Positions 40,251 through 49,610 of a stretch of DNA of 64,000 nt are shown here, piece after piece. Positions within the stretch are counted from its first letter, which is position 1, and the number at the start of each line of letters is the position of its first letter. Where the stretch lies: positions 53,260 to 117,259 of the forward strand of contig JAFUOO010000009.1 of assembly GCA_017472685.1 (NCBI GenBank). The letters are read 5' to 3'. This stretch comes from Clostridia bacterium. GTDB lineage: Bacteria > Bacillota > Clostridia > UMGS1883. A program made the position numbers and the translations under genes. Below the pieces are notes generated by a model. The model did no database searches. It was not told the DNA's origin and saw nothing but the letters and a program-made list of their open reading frames with translations.

Positions 40251-43200
40251 ATGGCGTTTGACGGAAGTGTAAAATTTGATACAAAACTTGATGAAACAGG
40301 GCTAAAAAACGGACTGGATAAAGCTTCAAAGACGGCAAAGCTTGCTGCAGGGGCTATAACTACGGCAATTGGTGCAGGTACAGCTGCAGCTATAAAGGTC
40401 GGCAGTGATTTTGAAAAAGCAATGAGCAGCGTGTACGCAATTTCCAATGCCACAGGTGAAACTGCGGAAAAGTTGAAAAATGCGGCAGACGAAGCGGGCG
40501 CAACGACACAGTTCTCGGCAACTCAGGCTGCTAATGCATTAGAGTACCTGGCTCTTGCAGGTTATAATGCCGAGGAAAGCATGGCCGCATTGCCAAAAGT
40601 CTTGAACTTAGCGGCGGCAGGCGGATTGGATTTAGCGTATGCCAGTGACCTTTTGACGGATAGTATGGCCGTAATGGGACTTGGAATAGATGACATGGAC
40701 AATTTCTCTGACCAGTTAGCTATGACGGCGAGCAAGGCTAACACAAGCGTTGCACAGCTGGGCGAAGCGGTGCTTATTGCAGGCGGACAGGCAAAGCTGT
40801 GCGGAATGAGCGTTGATGAGATGAATACCGCATTAGGCATTCTGGCAGATAAAGGTATAAAGGGCAGTGAAGGCGGTACGGCCCTTCGTAATGTGTTGAA
40901 AAACCTTTACACTCCTACATCGAAAGCGGCGGACGAGCTTGAGAGACTTGGAATAGTGACAAGCGAAGACGGCAAGCTCAGAAATGTGCAGGATGTATTG
41001 ATAGACTTGAATGCTGCGCTTTCGAGTTTGAGTGAGTCTGATAAGGTTGAGGCAGTCGGCAATATTTTTGATACGCGAACAATAGCAGCTGCTACAAACC
41101 TTTTGGACGATTGCAACGAAAGATGGGATGAGCTGAACGGCTATTTAAATGACTGCGACGGGTCGGCAGACAAAATGGCAAAAACACTGACGGACAACCT
41201 TTGGGGTAGACTTGAAGAAGTTTCATCTGCAGCGGAAAGTTGCGGTATTGCATTTTATGATGCTATTTCAGAGCACCTTAAGGTTGCAGCTGAAGAGGGC
41301 GCGAATCAGCTCCAGAGCCTTGCGGTAGAAATGAAAGAGGGCGAGTTAAAGGAGGGTATTGAAGCTCTGGGTGCAGGTTTGGGTGCGCTTATAACCAATG
41401 TTATTGAGCTTGCACGTGTGGCATTGCCTCCGCTTCTGACTTCTATCGGTTGGCTTTGTGAGAATATAGGCATTATAGGGCCGTTGGTGCTTGCATCTAT
41501 TGCTGCAATTAAAGGTTATAAAATATTGCAGATGGTTACCACATGGTATAACGGTACAATGGTGGCAGTAAGAGCATATTCGGCAGCAGTTGCAGCAAAT
41601 AGCGCTATGGAAGTCAGGGGGATAACTATTTCTGGACTCTTGGCCTCTACACTGAAAGCAAAAGAAGTGTTGCTTGCATTATTGACTGGAAAAATGAGCA
41701 TACATACTGCTGTGACGGCGCTTGCTACAAAAGAGCAAATGGCATTTAATGCTGCAATGAATGCAAATATGGCAGGGGTAATTTTTGCGAGCGTAGTTGC
41801 GCTTACAGGGGTTGTTGTGGCATTGACGGCTGCGATGAACAAAGAAACTGCTGAGGAACGCGCATTGAGAAAGGAAAGAGAGAGGCTCAGCGCTGCTACC
41901 AACGAACTGAAAGGAAAACAAGAAGACTTAAAGAAATCCTTGGAAGACACACTGACTGCTCAATTAGGCGAAGCAAAAGCCGCAGAAGAGTTAGTTGACG
42001 GAATCGAAGACCTAATGAAGGTTGAAGGATTGTCTGCTGCAAGTAAAGAAATAATGGCGGACCGAGTAGAAAAGCTAAACAAGCTGCTCCCGGACTTAAA
42101 CTTGCAGTATGACAAGGAAAAAAATGTTCTAAAAGATGCGAATGGTGAAATTTTAACAAACACAGATTTAATCCGTGAAAATATAAAAGCAATGCTGGAA
42201 AGAGCAAAAGCTGAGGCTTACTATGATAACTACGTGGAAAGTTTAAAAAATGCAGCTAATGCTGAAAAAACTTTGCAGGAAGCGAAAGAAAGCCTTGCAA
42301 AAGCCCAGGATGACTATAATAAAGCAGCAGCCGAAGCTGAGGAAAATGCAAAAAACAAAACCGGCATAATGGCAGGCGTTGCTATAATTGACCCTAAAGT
42401 AACAGCAGCGCTTAAGGAAGCACAAGAGACTTGTGCCCTGGCTGAAGAAAATCTTTACAAAATTTATGCAGACTCAAAGTACTGGAAAGAAATGTATGAA
42501 AAAGGCGTTATTTCAGGTAGCGAATATCCCAATGGTGTCGTGGCAGGTGTAGACAGCAAGTTGAGCGAAGTCGATGCTGCGGGCGTAAGAGTGGGTGCAG
42601 CACTTGACGGCGGTTATCGGCGCAAAACAGGGACACAATCGCCCGCAAAAGAAGGTATTGAAAACGGTGAATTCTGGGATGAAGGTATTGTAATCGGTGT
42701 TGAAAACGGGCTTGAAGATGTCGAAAAGGCAGGTGAGAGTGTCGGTGAAAGCTTGATTGACTCTTTTAAAAATGAAGCCGGGGGATTTAGAGATGAACTT
42801 AATGACATTTTAAGTGGCAAAGGAGTTCCGAAAGAAAATAACGAAAAGCAGACAGAGGCTTATGATGAAAGAATTGATGTTTTAGAAAAGCGGCTTGAAA
42901 TGGAATTCATTACAGAAAAGGAGTATCTTGAAGAGAAAGAAAAACTTCGTGATAAGTATCTGACCAAGGGGACGAAAGAGTGGCTTGATGCTACACAGGA
43001 ACTATATGAAGGCTGGTTGGAAATCGAAGAGAATGCCATTGAAAAAGAAATTTCCCTTTTGGAATATCGGTATAACACGGGGATTATTACGGAAGAAGCA
43101 TACTATAAGGAATTAAAAAGAATTCGTGATACATACTTTGCTGATAACGAGGAAGAATGGCGTAAATACACCGAAAAGATTGTTGATTATGAGAGAGATA

Positions 43201-43970
43201 AGGCTGACGATATTGTTGATGTTATTGAGGACACAACGGATAAGATAAAAGATGCTTACGAGGATGCGTTTGATGATGTAAATGACTCTATTGATGACAT
43301 GGCTGACGGCTTAAAGAATGCAGGCGATTTTTATGTTACAGGCACTGTTGAGATAAACGGCAAGGATGTTGAATACAGCTCCCTTATAGACATGGACAAA
43401 AGGGCAAAGTGGTACGAGGACCTTTACACCAGAGCTGCAGGCGTAAAGGACAGGCTGAAAAACAGCGGGTTTACTGATGAGGAAGTTGATTCGTTCTGGG
43501 AGCATTTCAGAAACATGGGCGAAGAGGGCATGTATGAATACGGCAATCTTTTGCTTAACAGCTCCGATGCAGATTTTGTTAAACAGGTAAAGGGTTATCT
43601 TGAAGGAGAAGCCTGGGGACAGAAAACGGCCGATTTGATATATGCCGATGACAAGCTTGATGCTGAAAAAACTTTTGCAGAAGATGTTGCAAACATTCTG
43701 GTTGAAGCAGGGAAGGAGCTTTCCGAGGAGTTTTACACTTTGGGGGATTTAAGCGGAGAAGAGTTTTCTGAAGCCTTTTTGGAAAACGTAAGAAATGCAA
43801 TGAATGAAGCAATGAATGAAATACAGGCATTGACTGCGAATTTTGAGACTGCAGAAGGAGCATCCACCTTTTCGACCGTATATAATTTTTATTCTTCAGG
43901 GCAGACAGTGGGCGAACAGCTGATGGATGCAGACAGGCATGCTGCGATTGAAAGGGGCAGGAATGGCTAA
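40251..43970 (+). CDS. Tail tape measure protein
   Basis: 1239 aa, largest phage gene. TP901-type core at about 55-240 (MSSVYAISNATGETAEKLKNAADEAGATTQFSATQAANAL...GGTALRNVLKNL), hydrophobic helices at about 380-430 and 500-530, then long coiled coils and repeated Glu/Lys/Tyr-rich segments up to 1010. Length of the protein sets tail length; by the usual 1.5 A per residue rule a tail near 180 nm is expected. Ends one base into the next gene. Confidence 0.93.
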   Translation: MAFDGSVKFDTKLDETGLKNGLDKASKTAKLAAGAITTAIGAGTAAAIKVGSDFEKAMSSVYAISNATGETAEKLKNAADEAGATTQFSATQAANALEYLALAGYNAEESMAALPKVLNLAAAGGLDLAYASDLLTDSMAVMGLGIDDMDNFSDQLAMTASKANTSVAQLGEAVLIAGGQAKLCGMSVDEMNTALGILADKGIKGSEGGTALRNVLKNLYTPTSKAADELERLGIVTSEDGKLRNVQDVLIDLNAALSSLSESDKVEAVGNIFDTRTIAAATNLLDDCNERWDELNGYLNDCDGSADKMAKTLTDNLWGRLEEVSSAAESCGIAFYDAISEHLKVAAEEGANQLQSLAVEMKEGELKEGIEALGAGLGALITNVIELARVALPPLLTSIGWLCENIGIIGPLVLASIAAIKGYKILQMVTTWYNGTMVAVRAYSAAVAANSAMEVRGITISGLLASTLKAKEVLLALLTGKMSIHTAVTALATKEQMAFNAAMNANMAGVIFASVVALTGVVVALTAAMNKETAEERALRKERERLSAATNELKGKQEDLKKSLEDTLTAQLGEAKAAEELVDGIEDLMKVEGLSAASKEIMADRVEKLNKLLPDLNLQYDKEKNVLKDANGEILTNTDLIRENIKAMLERAKAEAYYDNYVESLKNAANAEKTLQEAKESLAKAQDDYNKAAAEAEENAKNKTGIMAGVAIIDPKVTAALKEAQETCALAEENLYKIYADSKYWKEMYEKGVISGSEYPNGVVAGVDSKLSEVDAAGVRVGAALDGGYRRKTGTQSPAKEGIENGEFWDEGIVIGVENGLEDVEKAGESVGESLIDSFKNEAGGFRDELNDILSGKGVPKENNEKQTEAYDERIDVLEKRLEMEFITEKEYLEEKEKLRDKYLTKGTKEWLDATQELYEGWLEIEENAIEKEISLLEYRYNTGIITEEAYYKELKRIRDTYFADNEEEWRKYTEKIVDYERDKADDIVDVIEDTTDKIKDAYEDAFDDVNDSIDDMADGLKNAGDFYVTGTVEINGKDVEYSSLIDMDKRAKWYEDLYTRAAGVKDRLKNSGFTDEEVDSFWEHFRNMGEEGMYEYGNLLLNSSDADFVKQVKGYLEGEAWGQKTADLIYADDKLDAEKTFAEDVANILVEAGKELSEEFYTLGDLSGEEFSEAFLENVRNAMNEAMNEIQALTANFETAEGASTFSTVYNFYSSGQTVGEQLMDADRHAAIERGRNG

Positions 43971-44809
43971 TGGAACTGAGATTTTTTAACAAAAAAGGAG
44001 AAGTAAGATTTTTCGGCGGAGGTAGTGAAGGGAACTGGCATATAATCGAGGTAGAAGGTTTAGGCCTTCTGCCTCTTACTACGCAAACGGTGAATTACTA
44101 TGGCGAGCACGGACAGAAAACCGTGAGCAAAACTATGCCCGGAAGACCAATAACTATTACAGCGGAGGTTAAGGGTGCAGACCGAAATGACAGAGCGAAA
44201 ATTGTGTCTGAAACATTGAGAATTCTTGCGAAAGACGGAGTTCTGGCAGTGAGGACTTTTCGGGAAAGAGTAGTGGACTGCTATTTGAAAGATTTGAGAG
44301 AAGGAAACAGAGATGGGAATTTTCGCACATATGTTTTTCAGTTTATGTGTGATGATTGCTATTTCAGAGACAGAAACGAGACTGAAGTTATGTTGTCGGG
44401 TCGTGCCGATTTGCTGAAAGATGGTTTTATTATTGGTGACGGAATTGTTCTGACGGAGCGAAGGTGCGGCGGAAGAATTAATAATAATTCTGATGTTGAG
44501 GTCAGAGGGAAACTGATTCTTGTATGTAACAGGGAAGGTTGTGTTGTTGTGAAAAACAAGACAACAGGTGCGGAGCTCAGGCTTTCAGGCGAAGCGGGAA
44601 ATTTGTACGAGATTGACCTTGACGAACGAACAATCGTTGATGGGGACAATGTAGACTGCATAGGCATACTGAATGATGACTGTTATATGAGTGAATTTTA
44701 TCTTGCAGAAGGAGTAAACGATATTGTTGTGTCTGATGTAGAAGGCAATGATATGGTTGGAAGCTTAAAATATGTTTATTTTAAAAAGTATGTGGAGGCG
44801 ACTGACTAA
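43970..44809 (+). CDS. Distal tail protein (Dit)
   Basis: 279 aa, beta-rich. IIEVEGLGLLPLTTQTVNYYGEHGQ, PGRPITITAEVKG and FQFMCDDCYFRD follow the Dit N-domain pattern; a galectin-like second half (GRINNNSDVEVRGKLILVC) follows. Hub connecting tube to baseplate. Shares its last base with the following gene. Confidence 0.82.
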   Translation: MELRFFNKKGEVRFFGGGSEGNWHIIEVEGLGLLPLTTQTVNYYGEHGQKTVSKTMPGRPITITAEVKGADRNDRAKIVSETLRILAKDGVLAVRTFRERVVDCYLKDLREGNRDGNFRTYVFQFMCDDCYFRDRNETEVMLSGRADLLKDGFIIGDGIVLTERRCGGRINNNSDVEVRGKLILVCNREGCVVVKNKTTGAELRLSGEAGNLYEIDLDERTIVDGDNVDCIGILNDDCYMSEFYLAEGVNDIVVSDVEGNDMVGSLKYVYFKKYVEATD

Positions 44810-45756
44810 TGGATGTGCGTTTTTATAATTGGGAAGGAAAGCTTCTGTGTATTGTACCCCGCATGGAAAGTGTGAATTGGCGTGTGTATTATAACGAAGT
44901 TGGCACGTTTGAGATGCATATGAGTATAGAAAGCCCGCAGGCAAAAACGCTTATGGACAACCAGTATATAATTGCCATTTGTGGGAAGTTGCAGGCTATT
45001 GTGGTTATTAAAACCGTTGAAAAACACAAACTTATACTTTACGGAAGAACGCTTAATTGGCTTTTGAAGAAAAGAGTAGTGATGCCCCTTGAAGAAGACA
45101 ATACCAGAAAGAATATTATAAGCGAAGTAAAGAAATGCATACCTACAGACTACAATATGGTGATGGGTACACTTCCTACAGGCACATATGAAGCTGAAGA
45201 TACAATTGAACGCTCAAGTGCAGAGACGGCCGGAGCGGCCATAGAAAGCCTTTTAAAGCTTGCCCACCTGGGACATGCAGTAAGACTCGAAAAACAGACA
45301 GACGGGGCTGCGGAGTATATTTTTGATATTCTGGAGGGCAAGGAAACTGAAATTGTTTTATCGGAAGAATTAAGGAACGTGCAAGAGCTTATTTATACAG
45401 ATGACATGCTTGACTATTGCACTGCCGGATATTATCTGAAGGACGAGGTGTGGACAGAATATACAAAGGACGACACAAAGAAAGGCATTTATCGATTTGA
45501 AGGTGTTTTGGAGAGCGAAAATAAGACAGATGCGGGAAATGAGTTTAATGAGTTCAGATGGAAAAAAGTTTGTGAAGGAAAAGTTAAAACGCTTAAGCTT
45601 TTTAAAGACTATGAGCTGGGCGATATAATCAAAATTAAATTTAAGCGAGGAGGCTTTTCAGTCACAACCAAATACCGTGTTACGGGGGCACACCTGTGGT
45701 ACGAGAGTGAATCTGAAGGTGAAGAGCCTATTTTTGAGGAGGTAATTGACGAATGA
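44809..45756 (+). CDS. Gp37-like tail tip (Tal-type) protein
   Basis: 315 aa. VRFYNWEGKLLCIVPRMESVNWRVYYNEVGTFEMHM and LILYGRTLNWLLKKRVV are signature segments of the ReqiPepy6 Gp37-like tail proteins, a gp27-type hub. No lytic domain is attached. Confidence 0.85.
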   Translation: MDVRFYNWEGKLLCIVPRMESVNWRVYYNEVGTFEMHMSIESPQAKTLMDNQYIIAICGKLQAIVVIKTVEKHKLILYGRTLNWLLKKRVVMPLEEDNTRKNIISEVKKCIPTDYNMVMGTLPTGTYEAEDTIERSSAETAGAAIESLLKLAHLGHAVRLEKQTDGAAEYIFDILEGKETEIVLSEELRNVQELIYTDDMLDYCTAGYYLKDEVWTEYTKDDTKKGIYRFEGVLESENKTDAGNEFNEFRWKKVCEGKVKTLKLFKDYELGDIIKIKFKRGGFSVTTKYRVTGAHLWYESESEGEEPIFEEVIDE

Positions 45757-46625
45757 GTTTCAAAGTCAGTTTTTTAGACAATCAAGTATGCGGAGTGGAT
45801 GATTTTAACGCAATTGTCAGTGATATTATGACTGGGGGCGTTGTTACTAACGACTTCGATAACACAAGCGCGTATCAGATGAGTAAAATGAATGTGGTGA
45901 CAAAGAATGTGGTAAGTCAGGGCGTTTCTGCGAAAGAAACAAGCCTTGCATGCACAGTTGGCGCGGGAGGCGTATATGTAGCTCCTGGGTTAGGCGTTTT
46001 CGGAAGCGGTGCAAAAATTAAGGTGACAGAAAGTGAATTTGTTGAATGTAACGATGTTGAAAATGCCTATGTTTATGCATATCACGATGTTATCAATAAT
46101 GTTGCGGGGATAAAGAGTGCAAGCGATGGTTTTCCCGCAGAAACTGAGGCTGGATTCTATGTGCTGCCGCTTTGCCAAATTGAGGGAGGTATATTTACAG
46201 ACAAGAGAGAATATGCCAAGTCAAATGTAATAAAGGCTTGTGATACGGTTAATACGGTAAAGAAAATGGTTTTAACCGTGCCCAACAAAGATTATGATGG
46301 ACAAGATATCGTGGTTTTGACTGCAAGTGACAAAACAAGACTTAATTTTTTGCTTTTTTTGACGATTGAAGGTGTTTATATTGTAGAAGAAACTAATTAC
46401 GGAGAATTTCGTATTATTTATAGTCTCACAAGCTCTTCTGCGGAGAGCTTGAAGATACTTGGCAACGTGATTTTATGGGAAGGCACGGGAACTAACTACA
46501 CATATTTAAAAGACTTTAAGAGAGATGCTACCGGAAATATTTGTGCGGAAGTCAACAGCGGACTTCTTAGTAGTAGTTATGAGTATATATTATATGCATC
46601 GGTATATGAGGAGGTGAGCGAATGA
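45753..46625 (+). CDS. Baseplate/tail protein, unknown
   Basis: 290 aa, coupled by 4-nt overlaps at both ends. Beta-rich, starting VSFLDNQVCGVDDFNAIVSDIMTGGV. The order hub, this gene, BppU-like fibre suggests a baseplate or receptor-binding accessory protein. No domain recognised. Confidence 0.6.
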   Translation: MSFKVSFLDNQVCGVDDFNAIVSDIMTGGVVTNDFDNTSAYQMSKMNVVTKNVVSQGVSAKETSLACTVGAGGVYVAPGLGVFGSGAKIKVTESEFVECNDVENAYVYAYHDVINNVAGIKSASDGFPAETEAGFYVLPLCQIEGGIFTDKREYAKSNVIKACDTVNTVKKMVLTVPNKDYDGQDIVVLTASDKTRLNFLLFLTIEGVYIVEETNYGEFRIIYSLTSSSAESLKILGNVILWEGTGTNYTYLKDFKRDATGNICAEVNSGLLSSSYEYILYASVYEEVSE

Positions 46626-48781
46626 TGAGAGATATTGTGTTGAAAAGAACGTTTGCCACCCAGTACTTAACCGCACCTTTGTACGAGGGTGATGGCGGTT
46701 ACAGGCTCTGCCTGAACTGCGGAAAAGATTTAACCGGGTGCGAGATTATAGGCAAGGTTAGGCGCAGTGACGGAACTATTGTAGCGTATAAGGGTGAAAC
46801 TGATAGCTGTTTTGCTTACTGCCGCATTGAAGCAGGAGCTTTAACGGTAAGCGGCGAAGCGGAAATAAGATTGGAGATTGTTTCTGCCGTGAGTGTGGTT
46901 ACTGCAATTGTTGCAGAATGCGTTATTGTAGAAAAGCTTAACGGTGAGGATGTTACAAGCGACGACAGATACCCGATTTTGACAAGCCTTGTGAACGAGG
47001 TGCGACAGCTGAAGGAAGATGTTGAGGAAAACCTCGCCGAATTTCCCTCGCTTGTTGATCAAGGGGTGCAAGAGGCCAAGGATTATGCTGATGGAATATT
47101 AGCGTTAAATGATGCTATGGTATTTAGGGGCGTTATCTTTGATAATATAAGCGCCATTCTCTCCGCTAATAATTGGCATGCGGGCTGGACATGGAAACTT
47201 GGAGTAGCTAATGATTACGACACTCTTTATTATAAGTCGCCCGCAGTTGAAGTTGGCGATATGCTTATCGCCATACAAGACGCTCCAAAATCTGAACTTG
47301 GGTTGGGTAATGAAAGTATAAACGACTACTTCATTGTTATGCAAGGTAATGTAGACGGTGCTGTAACGAGCGCGGAGACGAGTTCTGAAGATGGAGAGAT
47401 TCCTGTGTTCTCAGGAACAAACGGTAGGGTTATAAAAAAGAGTGGTGTTAAACCGCATACTCATGATAACAAGGAAGAACTTGATTTAATTAATAAAGTG
47501 GACGACCTTGAAAAGAAAGAAAATAAAGGAGTTGCAAACGGTTACACTCCTCTTGATGAAAAAGCAGTTGTGCCTGATGAGCATCTACCTATAACAAGGG
47601 AACATACACTACTTTCCAATGCCCTCAAGGGTACTGCAAGCGGTGCTGTTGTGGCACTTAGTGATGTATCGCCTGTGGAGCACGAAGTGAAGATAAAGGT
47701 AAATATTGTAGAAGACGAAGCACTGGCACCCGAAAGTGTAACATTAAGCAGGTATGGGAAAAATTTGTGCCCAAAGCCCGCCATCTCGGTTTCTGGTACA
47801 GTGCCATATAAAAACGGTGCTTGTTTTATGAAAAATATACAGCCTGGGAATTATGTGGCACAGGCAAAATTCAAACAGACGGGCACTCAAACGTCAGTGG
47901 GCATAAATATTCGTAAAGTAATAAGAGATGAAGATGGAGTTATATCATCCTATGAAAATATGAATACAATTAAAACATCGACCCAAACAAGTGGTGTGTT
48001 AACCCAAACCGCTACAATAACTGAATTTGGAGAATATCAAATACAATTATTCGGAAATACAAGTTCAAATTCCTTTGAATCTGGATATGTAGCTGAATTT
48101 ACTGAGATTCAATTTGAAGTAGATAACGGTACAGGCGAACCTACCACTTTTGAAGAGCCTGTAACAGCAATTGTCTATACACCAAACGCAGATGGCACGG
48201 TTGAGGGGGTGACGAGCATCGCACCGAATATGACACTTATTCCCGATACGCCTAATACTTATGTTGATGTTGTGTACAACAGGGATATTAATAAGGCGTT
48301 TATTGAAGATGACTGGAAAGCATCGCCCGTGTTAACAATTGAAGTGACAGAACAGTGTGCGGCAATTGATGTGACGAAAATTGACGGTAAGGCGTTTGAG
48401 TTTGCTGAATTGGCGGGATATGTGGAGCTTGTTACCACTACTCAATCTGAGGGCAGGCTGTGTATAGTTCCGAACAAGACTGCAAGTACAGCTTCTTATA
48501 GTGGGCTTGTAGCTTTGAATGCAAACGGAGCAACAAGCAATCCAGGTCTTACTAAAGGGTTGTTTGAGTTTCGAAAAGAGTACGGGATGTGGCACACTAA
48601 GGGCGTGTCTAACTCAACTACTACATGGCTTGCCGGCTCAGGTGATGTATATGAACATTGGGAGACTACCAATAGATTTGGTGATGCGAACACAATTACA
48701 AGCTTCCGCCTTATACCATACAGCGGAAATTTCAATGCCGGCACAATAATTAAAATATACGGGAAGGCGGCAAAAGCATGA
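46622..48781 (+). CDS. Tail fibre / upper baseplate protein with BppU-like N-terminus
   Basis: 719 aa. Residues 1-115 show the BppU N-domain pattern (GDGGYRLCLNCGKDLTGCEIIGKVRRSDGT). A short coiled linker follows (VNEVRQLKEDVEENLAEFPSLVDQ), then a collar/peptidoglycan-like middle (GYTPLDEKAVVPDEHLPI at about 305-320, a repeat typical of phage fibres), and a C-terminal beta-sandwich region likely to bind the receptor. No reverse transcriptase or template repeat is near. Confidence 0.78.
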   Translation: MMRDIVLKRTFATQYLTAPLYEGDGGYRLCLNCGKDLTGCEIIGKVRRSDGTIVAYKGETDSCFAYCRIEAGALTVSGEAEIRLEIVSAVSVVTAIVAECVIVEKLNGEDVTSDDRYPILTSLVNEVRQLKEDVEENLAEFPSLVDQGVQEAKDYADGILALNDAMVFRGVIFDNISAILSANNWHAGWTWKLGVANDYDTLYYKSPAVEVGDMLIAIQDAPKSELGLGNESINDYFIVMQGNVDGAVTSAETSSEDGEIPVFSGTNGRVIKKSGVKPHTHDNKEELDLINKVDDLEKKENKGVANGYTPLDEKAVVPDEHLPITREHTLLSNALKGTASGAVVALSDVSPVEHEVKIKVNIVEDEALAPESVTLSRYGKNLCPKPAISVSGTVPYKNGACFMKNIQPGNYVAQAKFKQTGTQTSVGINIRKVIRDEDGVISSYENMNTIKTSTQTSGVLTQTATITEFGEYQIQLFGNTSSNSFESGYVAEFTEIQFEVDNGTGEPTTFEEPVTAIVYTPNADGTVEGVTSIAPNMTLIPDTPNTYVDVVYNRDINKAFIEDDWKASPVLTIEVTEQCAAIDVTKIDGKAFEFAELAGYVELVTTTQSEGRLCIVPNKTASTASYSGLVALNANGATSNPGLTKGLFEFRKEYGMWHTKGVSNSTTTWLAGSGDVYEHWETTNRFGDANTITSFRLIPYSGNFNAGTIIKIYGKAAKA

Positions 48782-48882
48782 AAAAGTGGCTTAACGGAGA
48801 ATATGTAGAAATGACGGAAGAGGAAGTTAAAGAATGGGAAGAAGCCCAGGCTGTAATGGCGGCGGAGGAGGAAGGGACATGA
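48778..48882 (+). CDS. XkdX-like small tail protein
   Basis: 34 aa, start overlapping the fibre stop (ATGA). KKWLNGEYVEMTEEEVKEWEEAQ is the short Trp/Glu pattern of XkdX-type proteins located after fibre genes. Its stop overlaps the next start. Confidence 0.6.
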   Translation: MKKWLNGEYVEMTEEEVKEWEEAQAVMAAEEEGT

Positions 48883-49337
48883 TGGAGCTTTTGGAAGAAG
48901 TGGGAGAAAACATAGTTGCCGTTGTGCTTTTTCTGCTTAGTGTAGGGAGTGTGTTTATAGAGGTCAGCAAGATTAAGCTCAATCCGTGGACGGCACTGTT
49001 TAAGTGGATAGGGAATGCACTTAACAAGGAGCTGAAGGACGAGCTTAAGGAAGTAAAGAGTGAGCTTTCTGAGACAAAGAGCTTTGTTAAAGAGCTTGAG
49101 AAGCTTACGGACCTTAACGAGATTAAGCGTATCAGAGCGGAGATATTTTCCTTTGCGGATTCTTGCCGTCTTGATGTGAAGCACACAAAGGAAAACTTTT
49201 TGCACATTATAGACATTCACGATGACTATGAAAAGTTGCTTGAAAAGCACAATATGGAGAACGGCAGAATGACGAGTGAGTTTAATTACATAAAAGATGT
49301 GTACCGTGTGTGCATGGAAAGGGATAGTTTTATTTAA
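48879..49337 (+). CDS. Membrane-anchored coiled-coil lysis-cassette protein
   Basis: 152 aa from ATG 48879 (GGAGGAGGAAGG). One membrane helix at about 10-30 (IVAVVLFLLSVGSVFIEVSKI), then KLNPWTALFKWIGNALN and a coiled coil, ending with RIRAEIFSFADSCRLDVKHTKENFLHIIDIHDDYE. A clear paralog lies outside the prophage at 53503. Always upstream of a holin here, so probably part of lysis control. Confidence 0.7.
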   Translation: MMELLEEVGENIVAVVLFLLSVGSVFIEVSKIKLNPWTALFKWIGNALNKELKDELKEVKSELSETKSFVKELEKLTDLNEIKRIRAEIFSFADSCRLDVKHTKENFLHIIDIHDDYEKLLEKHNMENGRMTSEFNYIKDVYRVCMERDSFI

Positions 49338-49343
49338 GGAAGG

Positions 49344-49610
49344 ATGGTTGTAGTGAAAATAAACTGGAAAGTAAGATTGAAGAACAAGGCGTTCTGGGTG
49401 ACGATGATACCTGCGGTAATTGTGCTCATACATGCAGTTGCAAATGTGTTTGGGTACAACCTTGATTTGTCCAACTACGGGGACAAGCTCATTGCAGTAG
49501 TGGAAGCGGTGTTTGTACTCTTGGGTATACTGGGCATTGTAATTGACCCTACAACAGCGGGCGTAAAGGACAGCGACAGAGCACTTACATATAACGAGCC
49601 AAGGGAGTGA
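49344..49610 (+). CDS. Phage holin (phi-LC3-like)
   Basis: 88 aa. KINWKVRLKNKAFWVTMIPAVIVLIHAVANVFG and AVFVLLGILGIVIDPTTAGVKDSDRAL are the diagnostic parts of phi-LC3 family holins: two membrane helices with a DPTT turn. Releases the endolysin at lysis. Confidence 0.93.
   Translation: MVVVKINWKVRLKNKAFWVTMIPAVIVLIHAVANVFGYNLDLSNYGDKLIAVVEAVFVLLGILGIVIDPTTAGVKDSDRALTYNEPRE

Noticed and set aside
46622..48781. Diversity-generating retroelement at the fibre gene
   Set aside because: No reverse transcriptase, no template repeat and no second copy of the fibre 3' end were seen.
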